Shown here one piece after another: positions 1-7,339 of a stretch of 24,245 nucleotides of DNA (its first letter is position 1; every line of letters starts with the position of its first letter). The DNA is from CBFGTV01 sp965652145 (GTDB lineage Bacteria; Bacillota; Clostridia; Peptostreptococcales; Natronincolaceae), in the NCBI GenBank assembly GCA_965652145.1, contig CBFGTV010000053.1:1-24245 (forward strand), read 5' to 3'. Position numbers and translations under genes: made by a program. The notes beneath the pieces are model-generated. The model did no database searches. It worked only from the letters and a program-made list of their open reading frames with translations, and was not told the DNA's origin.

Positions 1-601
1 CTTCTGCAATATCATGGGTTACCATGATGGCAGTCTTTTTTTCCTTTTTAATAATTTTAGCAATATCATCACTAACTGCCAGTCGACTTTGATAATCCAG
101 GGCGGAAAAGGGTTCATCCAGCAGCAGTAAATCTGGTTCAATGGCTAAGGTTCGAATTAAAGCAACCCGCTGTCTCATACCGCCGGAAAGCTGATGGGGA
201 TAATGATACTTGAATTCTCCCAACCCGTAGGTATCCAGCAGTCTTATTACCTTACGCCTACTATCATCGCTGACCTTTTTCTGAATTTCAAGGCCAATCA
301 ATACATTGTCCATTATATTACGCCATGGGAATAGATGATCACTTTGAAACATATAGCCCACATGTTTACTGGTTCCGTCTACCCTTTGCCCGTTTATCAA
401 TACTTTGCCTATAGTAGGCTTTATTAGACCAGAAATAATTGATAATATCGTTGATTTGCCGCAGCCACTGGGGCCCACTATGGCGATAATCTCGCCTTGG
501 TTAACTACAAAGGATAAATGCTGAAGAGCTTTGGTTTCCCCCTCCAGGGTATGATATGTCATGGATATATCCTGTATTTCAACAAATTTTGCAGCATTCA
601 A
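1..601 (-). CDS. ABC transporter ATP-binding protein, SsuB/TauB (nitrate/sulfonate/taurine) type, partial
   Basis: Cytoplasmic ATPase that would power uptake of a small organic anion or related solute through a two-component permease not in this window. The 200 visible residues hold a complete set of motifs: Walker A GPSGCGKST at 43-51, Q-loop Gln86, signature LSGGM at 138-142, Walker B LLLLDEP at 158-164 with Glu163, and H-loop His196. The FPWRN stretch just after the Q-loop is typical of the SsuB/TauB/NrtD group, which is usually about 250 residues, so roughly 50 C-terminal residues lie beyond the left edge. The start is TTG at 601, preceded by AAGGAGG seven bases upstream; the first in-frame ATG is 13 codons further in and lacks such a site. 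The substrate cannot be told because the binding protein and permease are not visible. Confidence 0.93.
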   Translation of the reverse strand, partial: MNAAKFVEIQDISMTYHTLEGETKALQHLSFVVNQGEIIAIVGPSGCGKSTILSIISGLIKPTIGKVLINGQRVDGTSKHVGYMFQSDHLFPWRNIMDNVLIGLEIQKKVSDDSRRKVIRLLDTYGLGEFKYHYPHQLSGGMRQRVALIRTLAIEPDLLLLDEPFSALDYQSRLAVSDDIAKIIKKEKKTAIMVTHDIAE

Positions 602-753
602 TAGGGCTCCTCCTTCCAAGAAAATACGATTTTCCTATATGGTATAGTATGAAAATCAATGGGTTATGTTACTTTGACAGCTTGGAACGGAATAATAAAA
701 TCTGGTTCTAAGCCCCATATAAAAATTAACTTTTTGGTTTTGCATTGATTTTA

Positions 754-963
754 CTAAATTTCCTGATTATATAATACACGTACATCTTGACGATTGGGCA
801 AAATAAAAATGTAAATACCTATTAAAATTAATCCTCCGTAAACTACACCGACCATTTGATAAGAAAAAATTTCGCCCAACCAACCGGGGTTTCCAGAATT
901 ATCCTTCAATGCAACTAACTTCTCTAGCATATTCTTCGTCTGTGCGATTGTAGTGAATAGCAT
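754..963 (-). CDS. doubtful small membrane protein
   Basis: A 69-residue ORF I do not recognise. Residues 1-35 are polar with a short amphipathic stretch; residues about 36-54 (MVGVVYGGLILIGIYIFIL) form one convincing transmembrane segment, followed by a short charged tail. No Shine-Dalgarno sequence lies at a useful distance from the ATG at 963, and the frame is closed just upstream by TAA, so it could equally be the remnant of a longer gene. It lies between a minus-strand terminator and the ABC ATPase gene and would be read in the same direction as the latter. Low confidence that it is expressed. Confidence 0.25.
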   Translation of the reverse strand: MLFTTIAQTKNMLEKLVALKDNSGNPGWLGEIFSYQMVGVVYGGLILIGIYIFILPNRQDVRVLYNQEI

Positions 964-1039
964 CCATAAAAATTAGGGTATGTATTATAGATTTCCTCGC
1001 TATTATTTTTCTTAAAAATACCCTTGTAACGGCCATCAT

Positions 1040-1088
1040 AAAAAAAGTCCTCTCTGACATGAACTTTGATAATTAATGTCAGAAAGGA
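1040..1088 (-). terminator. Rho-independent terminator (minus strand)
   Basis: Thirteen-base arms at 1076-1088 and 1048-1060 pair with one mismatch around a 15-base loop. On the minus strand the stem is followed by CTTTTTTTA. It lies about 120 bases beyond the stop of the minus-strand gene 1208-1456 and would end its transcript. Confidence 0.8.
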
Positions 1089-1207
1089 TCTATAAAACTT
1101 ATACATACTACTTGGTGGCAAAACTTTTATCAATGATTTTGTTTTTAGTTATTATCTTTTAAAATCATTAATACTAAAGATGCTTCGTTGTGTAAAGTTT
1201 AATGATA

Positions 1208-1456
1208 TTATTTTTTATTTTTACTGTTTTTCAGATAAAAAATCGCTTGGTCAATAAGTATATATAGTAATATACTTTTCGATACATATAGTAAATTAAA
1301 TTTTGCTGTTAACATTTTAGCTAATATCATATATATAATAAATGAACCAATAGCTAAGAACCCTAATCTCTTACTTAGATTATTTCGATATCTTAAAATA
1401 TATACAACTATAAATATAAAACTTAAAATAATATAAATGTAATCAGTGTTCATCAT
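1208..1456 (-). CDS. small hypothetical membrane protein (82 aa)
   Basis: Unrecognised protein of 82 residues, very hydrophobic, with three likely membrane helices at about residues 6-22 (IYIILSFIFIVVYILRY), 32-50 (FLAIGSFIIYMILAKML) and 55-73. The C-terminus is short and lysine-rich (KNSKNKK), suggesting it faces the cytoplasm. A longer reading from 1507 is possible, but the ATG at 1456 has AGGGG six bases upstream, while the upstream ATG has none, so I place the start at 1456 (a second ATG follows directly at 1453). It is monocistronic and followed by a terminator at 1040-1088. No function can be assigned; neighbours give no clue. Confidence 0.6.
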   Translation of the reverse strand: MMNTDYIYIILSFIFIVVYILRYRNNLSKRLGFLAIGSFIIYMILAKMLTAKFNLLYVSKSILLYILIDQAIFYLKNSKNKK

Positions 1457-1610
1457 AATAATCCCCTTATTAAACTCCACACAACTTACAAGGTGAGAAT
1501 AACACAAAAAGAAATTGATGTCAAATATTGTAAAGTAAAAATTTGTGAATTCAGGGGATTAGAGATAACAGAATTGTGTTAAAATGAATGTACAAAACAC
1601 TATCATATTT

Positions 1611-1657
1611 GGAAGCTACTTAGATCAGTAAATTGATTTAGGTAGCTTCTTTTTATT
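1611..1657 (+). terminator. stem-loop with T-tract, no gene directly upstream
   Basis: Arms GAAGCTAC (1612-1619) and GTAGCTTC (1642-1649) enclose a second, imperfect pairing (TAGATCA with TGATTTA), giving one long hairpin followed by TCTTTTTATT. No plus-strand gene ends nearby; the sequence upstream back to the minus-strand gene start is non-coding. It may end a short transcript, act as a leader, or insulate the sigma-factor operon from upstream transcription. Confidence 0.7.
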
Positions 1658-1687
1658 AACAATAAATTGGCAATAATAAACTTTCAT

Positions 1688-1716
1688 CTGACTAAAACTA
1701 TTTTAGTAAGTATAAC
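1688..1716 (+). promoter_or_regulatory. likely promoter of the sigma/ABC operon with operator-like palindrome
   Basis: A -35-like CTGACT (1688-1693) and a -10-like TATAAC (1711-1716) are separated by 17 bases. The perfect palindrome ACTAAAA-CTA-TTTTAGT (1691-1707) fills the spacer and touches the -35 box, a position where a bound dimer would control RNA polymerase. The transcript would begin about 50 bases before the sigma-factor start. The hexamers are only moderate matches, so the promoter is inference; the palindrome is seen directly. Confidence 0.5.
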
Positions 1717-1771
1717 GAATATATCAATAGGACATTAAAACCGATGCCGGCGAAGGGATGGTGGTGGAATA

Positions 1772-2329
1772 TTGAAAGAAGAGAAGCAATGGATCAGGAA
1801 AATCAAAAAAAGAAATCACTCGGAGGCTGCCAACAGCTTAATTACAAAATACTACAGAGAAATTTATTCCTATGCCTACCGCCAAACCCTTAACAAAGAG
1901 CTGGCAATGGATTTAACCCAGGAAATTTTCATCAGCGCGCTTAAATCCATCAAGTATTATGATGAGGAAAAAAGCGCCTTCAGAACCTGGCTCTATAGAA
2001 TTGCCACCAACCGTATAATTGATTATTTCCGTTCCAGACACCATCAATTAAGTCAGCTGACAATTTCCCTTGATGAACATAATAATCTGGAGGCCACTGA
2101 ATATGACGACTTCACCCATCGTATTGAGTACAAAGAAGATATCGAGAAGATTACAGAACTGGTAGGACAGCTTGAAACATCCAATCATGAAATTTTTAGG
2201 CTAAAGCTCTTTGGTGAATATAGCTTTTTAGAGATAGCCAGCCTCATGAAAATACCAGAATCCACCGTTAAAACGAGATATTACGCCATGATCAAGAAAA
2301 TCAAAAAAAACCTTGGGGAGGGTAAGTAA
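1772..2329 (+). CDS. ECF-type RNA polymerase sigma factor
   Basis: Sigma-70 family factor of 185 residues, the usual ECF length, expected to direct RNA polymerase to a small regulon. Region 2 spans about 23-90 and includes the core-binding and -10 recognition stretch DLTQEIFISALKSI (47-60) and FRTWLYRIATNRIIDYFRSR (70-89). Region 4 spans about 125-178, with the helix-turn-helix FLEIASLMKIPESTVKTRYY at 152-171. Region 3 is absent, as in ECF factors. The start is TTG at 1772 after a GGTGGTGG stretch; no in-frame ATG lies close by. Its stop overlaps the next ATG by one base, and it heads an operon with a membrane protein and an ABC-2 exporter. That arrangement suggests it controls its own exporter and is held by a membrane partner, but no target promoter is recognisable. 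Confidence 0.93.
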   Translation: MKEEKQWIRKIKKRNHSEAANSLITKYYREIYSYAYRQTLNKELAMDLTQEIFISALKSIKYYDEEKSAFRTWLYRIATNRIIDYFRSRHHQLSQLTISLDEHNNLEATEYDDFTHRIEYKEDIEKITELVGQLETSNHEIFRLKLFGEYSFLEIASLMKIPESTVKTRYYAMIKKIKKNLGEGK

Positions 2330-3084
2330 TGAAAAAAGAAAGGCTTCATGTTCCATATCCCAGTGACGACCGTATTCAACAGGAAATACAGATCATTCTT
2401 AAAAAGGGGCTTCCTGAAGGAGAAGGCTTCCTGACAATGTTGATCAAAATGTACAAGCAGCTGGGCCTTCAATATATATTTAGAGATTTTACTGAAATTA
2501 TTTTCGTCATCAGTCTCATGGTATTAGCCCTGGTGACAATCCTATTTAATTTGAAGGCTACCTTTACTGTCGTTGCCTTTTATCCTATGCTGTTTACCTT
2601 TTCCCCCTTATTATATTTGACCACTACCCTATTTTTTTTAGTCAAAATGAAAATGAGCAGCACCTATGAGGTTGAAATGGCATGTAAATATAATCTATAT
2701 CAACTGGCGGCCTTTAAAATGCTGGTTTTTAGTATCATTACTATCCTCATTAATGGTTTGCTGCTGTATTGGATTGCCGGGCGATATGAAGGGGTTAACT
2801 ATATACTGGCCTTTGCCATATCCATCAGCGCTTTGTTCATTTTTTCAACCCTTTTGTTGTATGGAATGATGGAAACAAACAGGTCCTATTCAAAGCAAAT
2901 AGTGATTGTCGGATGGATCTTGGGTAATCTATTACCAGTCTACTTTGCGACTGAGCTGTATTACCACATATTAACCAGTGTACCTGTTTTTCTATACTGG
3001 GTACTGGCATTGGCTGGTCTGATGGTTTATATCAACAAACTGAAAAAGCTATTTTACTATAGAAGTCAAGGAGGGACAATTTAA
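2329..3084 (+). CDS. six-helix membrane protein, candidate anti-sigma factor
   Basis: Protein of 251 residues with a polar N-terminus (about 1-52, including the charged stretch SDDRIQQEIQIILKKG) followed by six likely membrane helices near 55-75, 82-107, 129-150, 158-180, 192-212 and 217-236. I do not recognise a named domain, and the zinc-binding HxxxCxxC motif of ZAS anti-sigma factors is absent. It is fused by one-base overlaps to the sigma-factor gene upstream and the ABC ATPase gene downstream, so all three are translated together. Position directly after an ECF sigma gene is typical for anti-sigma factors, and the cytoplasmic N-terminus would be the part to bind sigma. This is inference from context; it could instead be an accessory membrane subunit of the exporter. 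Confidence 0.7.
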   Translation: MKKERLHVPYPSDDRIQQEIQIILKKGLPEGEGFLTMLIKMYKQLGLQYIFRDFTEIIFVISLMVLALVTILFNLKATFTVVAFYPMLFTFSPLLYLTTTLFFLVKMKMSSTYEVEMACKYNLYQLAAFKMLVFSIITILINGLLLYWIAGRYEGVNYILAFAISISALFIFSTLLLYGMMETNRSYSKQIVIVGWILGNLLPVYFATELYYHILTSVPVFLYWVLALAGLMVYINKLKKLFYYRSQGGTI

Positions 3085-3989
3085 TGCTGTTAGTAAAGGA
3101 TGTAGAAAAAAGCTATGGCAGCTTTTGTGTATTAAAGAATATTAATATCGAATTTAATAAAGGCGTCTATGGTTTGCTGGCCCCCAACGGAGCAGGAAAG
3201 ACTACTTTGATCAAGATGCTGACTACCCTGTTGTTTCCCAGCAAGGGGGAAATTCTTTATCATGGAGAGGATATTATCAAGCTGGACGAGGAATACCGTA
3301 ATATATTGGGGTATCTTCCACAAACCTTTGGATACTATCGGAATTATAGTGCCCGGCAATATTTGATGTACCTTGCCGCCTTAAAGGGAATTGAAAGAAA
3401 AGCAGCCAAGGAGCGGACAGCAAGGCTTTTAAAGCTGGTGGGGCTGGAGGAGGTCATGGATAAAAAGCTAAAAAAATATTCCGGTGGAATGATCCAGCGT
3501 GTGGGTATTGCCCAGGCGATGCTAAATGATCCTAAAATTCTTATTCTTGATGAGCCTACGGCAGGCCTAGACCCGAAGGAAAGGGCCCGTTTCAGAAACC
3601 TTATTTCAGAACTGGCCATTGATCGTACTGTCATACTTTCCACCCATATTGTTTCCGATGTGGAGTCTATTGCCAATGAAATTATCCTGCTGAAGGACCA
3701 AAGAATCCTTCATCACGACTCTGTAGAAAAAATCTGTAGTCTGGTTGAGGGCATGGTATACGAAACCCAAATGCCATATTCAGATGTGCCGGCCTTTAGA
3801 AAGGGCTATTTGTCCCTTGCTGAAAAGCAGGAGGGGGGCAAGATGAAAATTAGGTTTATTAGCAGGGAACGGCTCCAAGCCCAATGGAAGCCTGTAGCCC
3901 CCGGGCTGGAGGATGTGTTTCTATACATCTATCAAGACCAAAACCCAGAGGAGGGAGCACAGGATGACTACCATCATCAACGAATTTAA
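3084..3989 (+). CDS. ABC-2 type exporter ATP-binding protein
   Basis: ATPase subunit of 301 residues for the two permeases encoded next. Visible motifs: Walker A APNGAGKTT at 33-41, Q-loop Gln80 in YLPQTFG, signature YSGGMIQRV at 132-140, Walker B ILILDEP at 152-158 with the D-loop GLD after it, and H-loop His188 in STHIV. The first glycine of Walker A is alanine, a mild departure from the consensus. After about residue 215 comes an 85-residue C-terminal extension, common in ABC-2 antibiotic- or lipid-type exporters. The ATG overlaps the previous stop by one base with AAGGAGGG upstream, and the 3' end overlaps the next gene by 26 bases. The substrate is unknown. Confidence 0.92.
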   Translation: MLLVKDVEKSYGSFCVLKNINIEFNKGVYGLLAPNGAGKTTLIKMLTTLLFPSKGEILYHGEDIIKLDEEYRNILGYLPQTFGYYRNYSARQYLMYLAALKGIERKAAKERTARLLKLVGLEEVMDKKLKKYSGGMIQRVGIAQAMLNDPKILILDEPTAGLDPKERARFRNLISELAIDRTVILSTHIVSDVESIANEIILLKDQRILHHDSVEKICSLVEGMVYETQMPYSDVPAFRKGYLSLAEKQEGGKMKIRFISRERLQAQWKPVAPGLEDVFLYIYQDQNPEEGAQDDYHHQRI

Positions 3990-5199
3990 AAAGGCTGCTG
4001 CTTCTCCCGTTGTAATTGCATTAATACTGATTTTTATCGCCTTTAATCTCTTTGTTATTTATGGTCATTACTGGGCAAGGGATGAACTGAAAATCATGAA
4101 TCAAATATTCCAGCAGGTGGGAACAGAAATAAATGAAGATATGAGGGTGAAACTAGAGGAACAGTACCAGAAAGCCTTAGATGACATAAATAGTATTGCT
4201 AAGGACAAGGGGGTAGAGGTCATCAGCCTGCTTGAAAACCCCCATGAACTGAGTCAAGGGGAGCGGTCTCTGATTATCAAGGGAAATCTGTTGGAGGTGC
4301 TTCGTGATATGATTGATGATATTGATCAAATCTATGAGGAAATTGATTTAGGGGCGGTGGCAGAGGATGAAATAACAAAATTTGGTCTTCAGGGAAGGGC
4401 TGCTGATGCTGTAAGGAAGCAGTATTTATTACTGACAGATCGCCTAAACGATCTGAAGGATGCCGGCGAGCATAAGCACCTTTTCTTTATTGGGCCCATT
4501 TATCATATGCATAGCCTGCTCTTTAAAACCCTCTATAGGTGGATTATTTTCGAGGTAATGATTTTAGCAGTTTTAATCACCAGTCATATAATGAGCTACG
4601 AGTTTGAAAATGAAAGCCATCTGCTGGCCTACAGTACCAAAAGGGGAAGAAACCTTCAGATAGACAAGCTCTGGGCCTCATTATTCAGTACCATACTGGC
4701 AACCACCCTTGTATTAGGAATTACTTTAGCGGCATATTTTATGATATTTGATTATTCAGCCTTGAAAAATGTTCCCATCAGCAGCTATTTCAACGGTGAA
4801 TATAGACTGCCCTATATTTCCTGGTGGCCCTTGAGCCTTCAGAGCTATTTATTGTTAACCGCAGGTCTTCTTTATCTTTGTCAGATATTATTTACAGGCA
4901 TTACCTACCTTCTGGCCAATATAATCTCTGGCAGCTATCGAGTATTTTTTGCCTTTGCTATTTTAATGGGGGGCCTTTTATTATTGCCGGGCTATATGCC
5001 TAAAAGCAGTATTTTGATCCTGGCAGCAGGCTTTACCCCCTTTACGATGATATTGAATCCAATGGCTTGGTTCATGGAAGGAGGCGCCTTTGCAACCTTT
5101 CAGTATTACGAAGTGCTGACAATGGCATGCTGGGGAATGATGGTTGCCCTTTTAGGAGGTCTGTTAACTAGCAAGTTTATGAGACGAGATATTTTGTAA
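3964..5199 (+). CDS. ABC-2 type permease with large extracytoplasmic loop (first of two)
   Basis: Membrane subunit of 411 residues. One helix near 14-32 is followed by a polar, helix-rich stretch of about 160 residues (33-195) containing many Glu, Asp and Lys, expected to lie outside the membrane, and then about six helices from residue 200 to the end. This topology matches the ABC-2 group in which a long loop separates helix 1 from helix 2. The chosen ATG at 3964 has GAGGAGGGAG just upstream; the frame is open 17 codons further, but there the sequence is inside the ATPase gene with no binding site. It overlaps the ATPase gene by 26 bases and precedes a second permease of the same architecture by 13 bases, so the pair probably forms a heterodimer. 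Confidence 0.85.
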   Translation: MTTIINEFKKAAASPVVIALILIFIAFNLFVIYGHYWARDELKIMNQIFQQVGTEINEDMRVKLEEQYQKALDDINSIAKDKGVEVISLLENPHELSQGERSLIIKGNLLEVLRDMIDDIDQIYEEIDLGAVAEDEITKFGLQGRAADAVRKQYLLLTDRLNDLKDAGEHKHLFFIGPIYHMHSLLFKTLYRWIIFEVMILAVLITSHIMSYEFENESHLLAYSTKRGRNLQIDKLWASLFSTILATTLVLGITLAAYFMIFDYSALKNVPISSYFNGEYRLPYISWWPLSLQSYLLLTAGLLYLCQILFTGITYLLANIISGSYRVFFAFAILMGGLLLLPGYMPKSSILILAAGFTPFTMILNPMAWFMEGGAFATFQYYEVLTMACWGMMVALLGGLLTSKFMRRDIL

Positions 5200-5212
5200 G
5201 GAGAGAAGAACC

Positions 5213-6358
5213 ATGACAATTATAGTCAATGAAATAAAGCAGATTTTCACCCTCAAAAAGGTCCTTTTGATGGTGTTAATTACAGGCCTGTTTTACTTTT
5301 TATTTATCAGCTTTTATATCAGCCATTTTCCCAATGGCAGACCGGCACTAGATGAATACCGTATTAGCATCGAAATGCTGGAAAACTACGGGCTTTATAT
5401 GAATGAAGCAGAATTTTTAGATTTTAAAGCGGGTTATGAAAGGCAAATCAATGAAGCCAATGAATATTTGCAGTCCAAAGAGGACTTCGTTAAGGCCGGT
5501 ATTACCACCTATGAGGACTTTTTAGACACTTCCCTGCATGATGAGGTGACGGAGGAGCTTCGAAACCAGATCCTATTCCAGGAGCAAGTAGAGGTTTTCT
5601 GGCAGCTTCAGGAAAAAAAGAGGATTATCGGAACCTATGAAAATCGACAAAGCAATTTGAAGCAATCCTATGCCCATCTGGGAACGGAACAGGAAAAGCG
5701 ATTAAATGAAATTTTTAATGCTGAACAGGAAACAGCAGTTTTTTCCTATATCGTATTTGAAAATTACAATGATATGATTCCCTATATGGCGACTCTCATT
5801 TTAATTAGTATCATGCTGATGATTTCGCCTATTCATTTAAAGGATCGATTGAACAGAGTAAATTATCTTCAATATACCTCTAAAACAGGCAGAGGTATAT
5901 TTCATAAAAAGCTCCTGGCGGCCATGGGGGCAACCTTGATCATCACAACATTGCAGCTGTTGCTCTTTTTCCTGGTATATACCAAAAATGAAACAGCCAT
6001 GTTTTTGAAGGCCAGTGTGACCTCATTTAACTCTTATTTTGTATCATGGTTTCCTCTGACCTTTATGAATTATATACTTCTAACCGTGGCAGGCATTTAT
6101 CTTTTAGCCCTTGTGACAACTTTAATTGTAGTCGTTATCTCTAATCGGGTACCCAATTATATGACGTTGATTGGTGTTCAGATTCCACTGGGGGCTTTAT
6201 TCATTGGCCTTATTTTTAAATGGTTGATTTATAGAATGACAGAGATCAATATGCCCCAGTACTTTTTACCTTTGCTGTATATATTTTTATCTGTCAGTAG
6301 TATTTTTGCCGTCACGGCAGAGACCAGGAGGAATCGAGCAGCAGATATTTTAAGTTAA
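5213..6358 (+). CDS. ABC-2 type permease with large extracytoplasmic loop (second of two)
   Basis: Membrane subunit of 381 residues with the same plan as its upstream neighbour: helix 1 at about 16-34, a polar, probably helical loop to about residue 190 rich in Glu, Gln and Lys, then about six helices (for instance MATLILISIMLMI, IITTLQLLLFFLVY and the last at FLPLLYIFLSVSSIFAV). Start ATG at 5213 has AAGGAGAGAAG upstream, 13 bases after the previous stop. It closes the operon, since a strong terminator follows. Sequence divergence between the two permeases and their parallel layout point to a heterodimeric channel served by the single ATPase. Substrate unknown; roles in peptide, antibiotic or lipid export are all possible. 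Confidence 0.85.
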   Translation: MTIIVNEIKQIFTLKKVLLMVLITGLFYFLFISFYISHFPNGRPALDEYRISIEMLENYGLYMNEAEFLDFKAGYERQINEANEYLQSKEDFVKAGITTYEDFLDTSLHDEVTEELRNQILFQEQVEVFWQLQEKKRIIGTYENRQSNLKQSYAHLGTEQEKRLNEIFNAEQETAVFSYIVFENYNDMIPYMATLILISIMLMISPIHLKDRLNRVNYLQYTSKTGRGIFHKKLLAAMGATLIITTLQLLLFFLVYTKNETAMFLKASVTSFNSYFVSWFPLTFMNYILLTVAGIYLLALVTTLIVVVISNRVPNYMTLIGVQIPLGALFIGLIFKWLIYRMTEINMPQYFLPLLYIFLSVSSIFAVTAETRRNRAADILS

Positions 6359-6370
6359 AAAGGAATGATC

Positions 6371-6417
6371 AAACAGCCCTATTGGCCTTGTAAAAGGTAA
6401 GGGGCTGTTTCTATTTT
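6371..6417 (+). terminator. Rho-independent terminator of the sigma/ABC operon
   Basis: Arms AAACAGCCC (6371-6379) and GGGCTGTTT (6402-6410) form a nine-base stem, followed by CTATTTT. It lies 12 bases after the stop of the second permease gene. Confidence 0.85.
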
Positions 6418-6454
6418 AGCTTGCATCCAGAATATTAATCATAAGGGGAAAAAT

Positions 6455-6483
6455 TTGTATTGATTTTTTATATGGGCTATAAT
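6455..6483 (+). promoter_or_regulatory. sigma-A type promoter for the TPR-protein/cyclase transcript
   Basis: TTGTAT (6455-6460) and a perfect -10 TATAAT (6478-6483) are 17 bases apart. The predicted leader is about 65 bases and contains a perfect 8-base inverted repeat, TTCATTCT (6503-6510) with AGAATGAA (6525-6532), that could form a stem-loop in the 5' untranslated region. Confidence 0.7.
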
Positions 6484-6555
6484 GAACTAAAGAAAAAAAT
6501 AATTCATTCTAACTAATCGCATCGAGAATGAAAAAGAAAGGAACTGAATATAATT

Positions 6556-7299
6556 ATGCTGGTTAGAAGAGGTCAACTTATGGCCATTACCTTTGTTTTA
6601 ATGATTACCTTGACAATACTATTGAATCGTATTATTTTAGCCGGAGCCATTACATTAGCTATCGTCATGGCAGGCTACATAATCATTGTCCTGGTGAAAA
6701 ATACAAAAAGAAGCAGGCTCTTAAATGAAGACTGTGATCCCCAGCGCTTTATTGAAGCCACAGAAAAACAAATCAAGGTTACTGGCAAGGATCCCAAGTA
6801 TAGATGCTATCTTAATATAGACATGGCTGCCGGCCTAATTTCCATGGGAGAATTTGAAAAGGCTAAGGAGCTGCTGCTGGCTCAGGATCAACAATATTTG
6901 TCCCCTAAAAACGGATCATTGCTGGCTTATACCATTAATCTCATAGTCTGCTATCAAAATCTGGGGCAGATGGACCAGGCAGAAAGTCTGTTTACAGGTC
7001 AATTGCCTGCATTAGCCCCCGTCAGAAGAGATTTAGCCATCAGCACAAAGCTATTGGTGGCGCAACGATTTTTTATTTTAGGTAAATACGAAGAATTCAA
7101 AGCCCACTTACAGGCGCTTTTAAAGGAAAGGCTAAATACCCGTCTAAAATTAAGTGCATTATTTGGCTTAGCCCAAATAGAAGAGCAGGAGAAGAACTTA
7201 ACGGCAGCAAAGGAAAAATATCGGCAAATTGCCCAGCAAGGAAACAGGCTATGGGTGGCTGAGGAGGCCAGAAAACGCCTGAAGGCCCATACGAATTAA
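6556..7299 (+). CDS. membrane-anchored TPR-like protein
   Basis: Protein of 247 residues. Two hydrophobic segments at about 9-24 and 27-47 anchor the N-terminus, and the remainder is a helical cytoplasmic domain whose pattern (for example MGEFEKAKELLLAQ, LGQMDQAESLFTGQLP, LAQIEEQEKNLTAAKEKYRQIA) resembles degenerate tetratricopeptide repeats at about 95-240. Such domains usually hold protein partners; no enzymatic motif is visible. The ATG at 6556 lies far from AAAGGAA, whereas the ATG at 6580 has AGAGGT six bases upstream, so translation may really start there and give 239 residues. It has its own promoter and is followed after 40 bases by the cyclase-family gene, probably on the same transcript. 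Function unknown. Confidence 0.75.
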   Translation: MLVRRGQLMAITFVLMITLTILLNRIILAGAITLAIVMAGYIIIVLVKNTKRSRLLNEDCDPQRFIEATEKQIKVTGKDPKYRCYLNIDMAAGLISMGEFEKAKELLLAQDQQYLSPKNGSLLAYTINLIVCYQNLGQMDQAESLFTGQLPALAPVRRDLAISTKLLVAQRFFILGKYEEFKAHLQALLKERLNTRLKLSALFGLAQIEEQEKNLTAAKEKYRQIAQQGNRLWVAEEARKRLKAHTN

Positions 7300-7339
7300 T
7301 GTGGTCAACAAATTTAGAAAAGTATATGGAGGTGGAAGG

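Larger units (their letters stand above)
602..1207. other. gene-poor interval upstream of the ABC ATPase
   Basis: About 600 A/T-rich bases with no confident gene. It holds one doubtful 69-codon minus-strand ORF (754-963) and a clear minus-strand terminator (1040-1088). The other minus-strand ORF here, 924-1133, runs straight through that terminator and is not believed. I see no RNA gene. Confidence 0.5.

Noticed and set aside
924..1133. 69-codon minus-strand ORF overlapping the 754-963 ORF
   Set aside because: It runs straight through a strong minus-strand terminator (1040-1088), has no ribosome binding site and no recognisable domain.
3033..3086. Possible loss of Walker A function in the exporter ATPase because of the Ala at its first glycine
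   Set aside because: All other ATPase motifs are intact and small residues at this position are tolerated in ABC-2 ATPases, so it is noted in the feature only.
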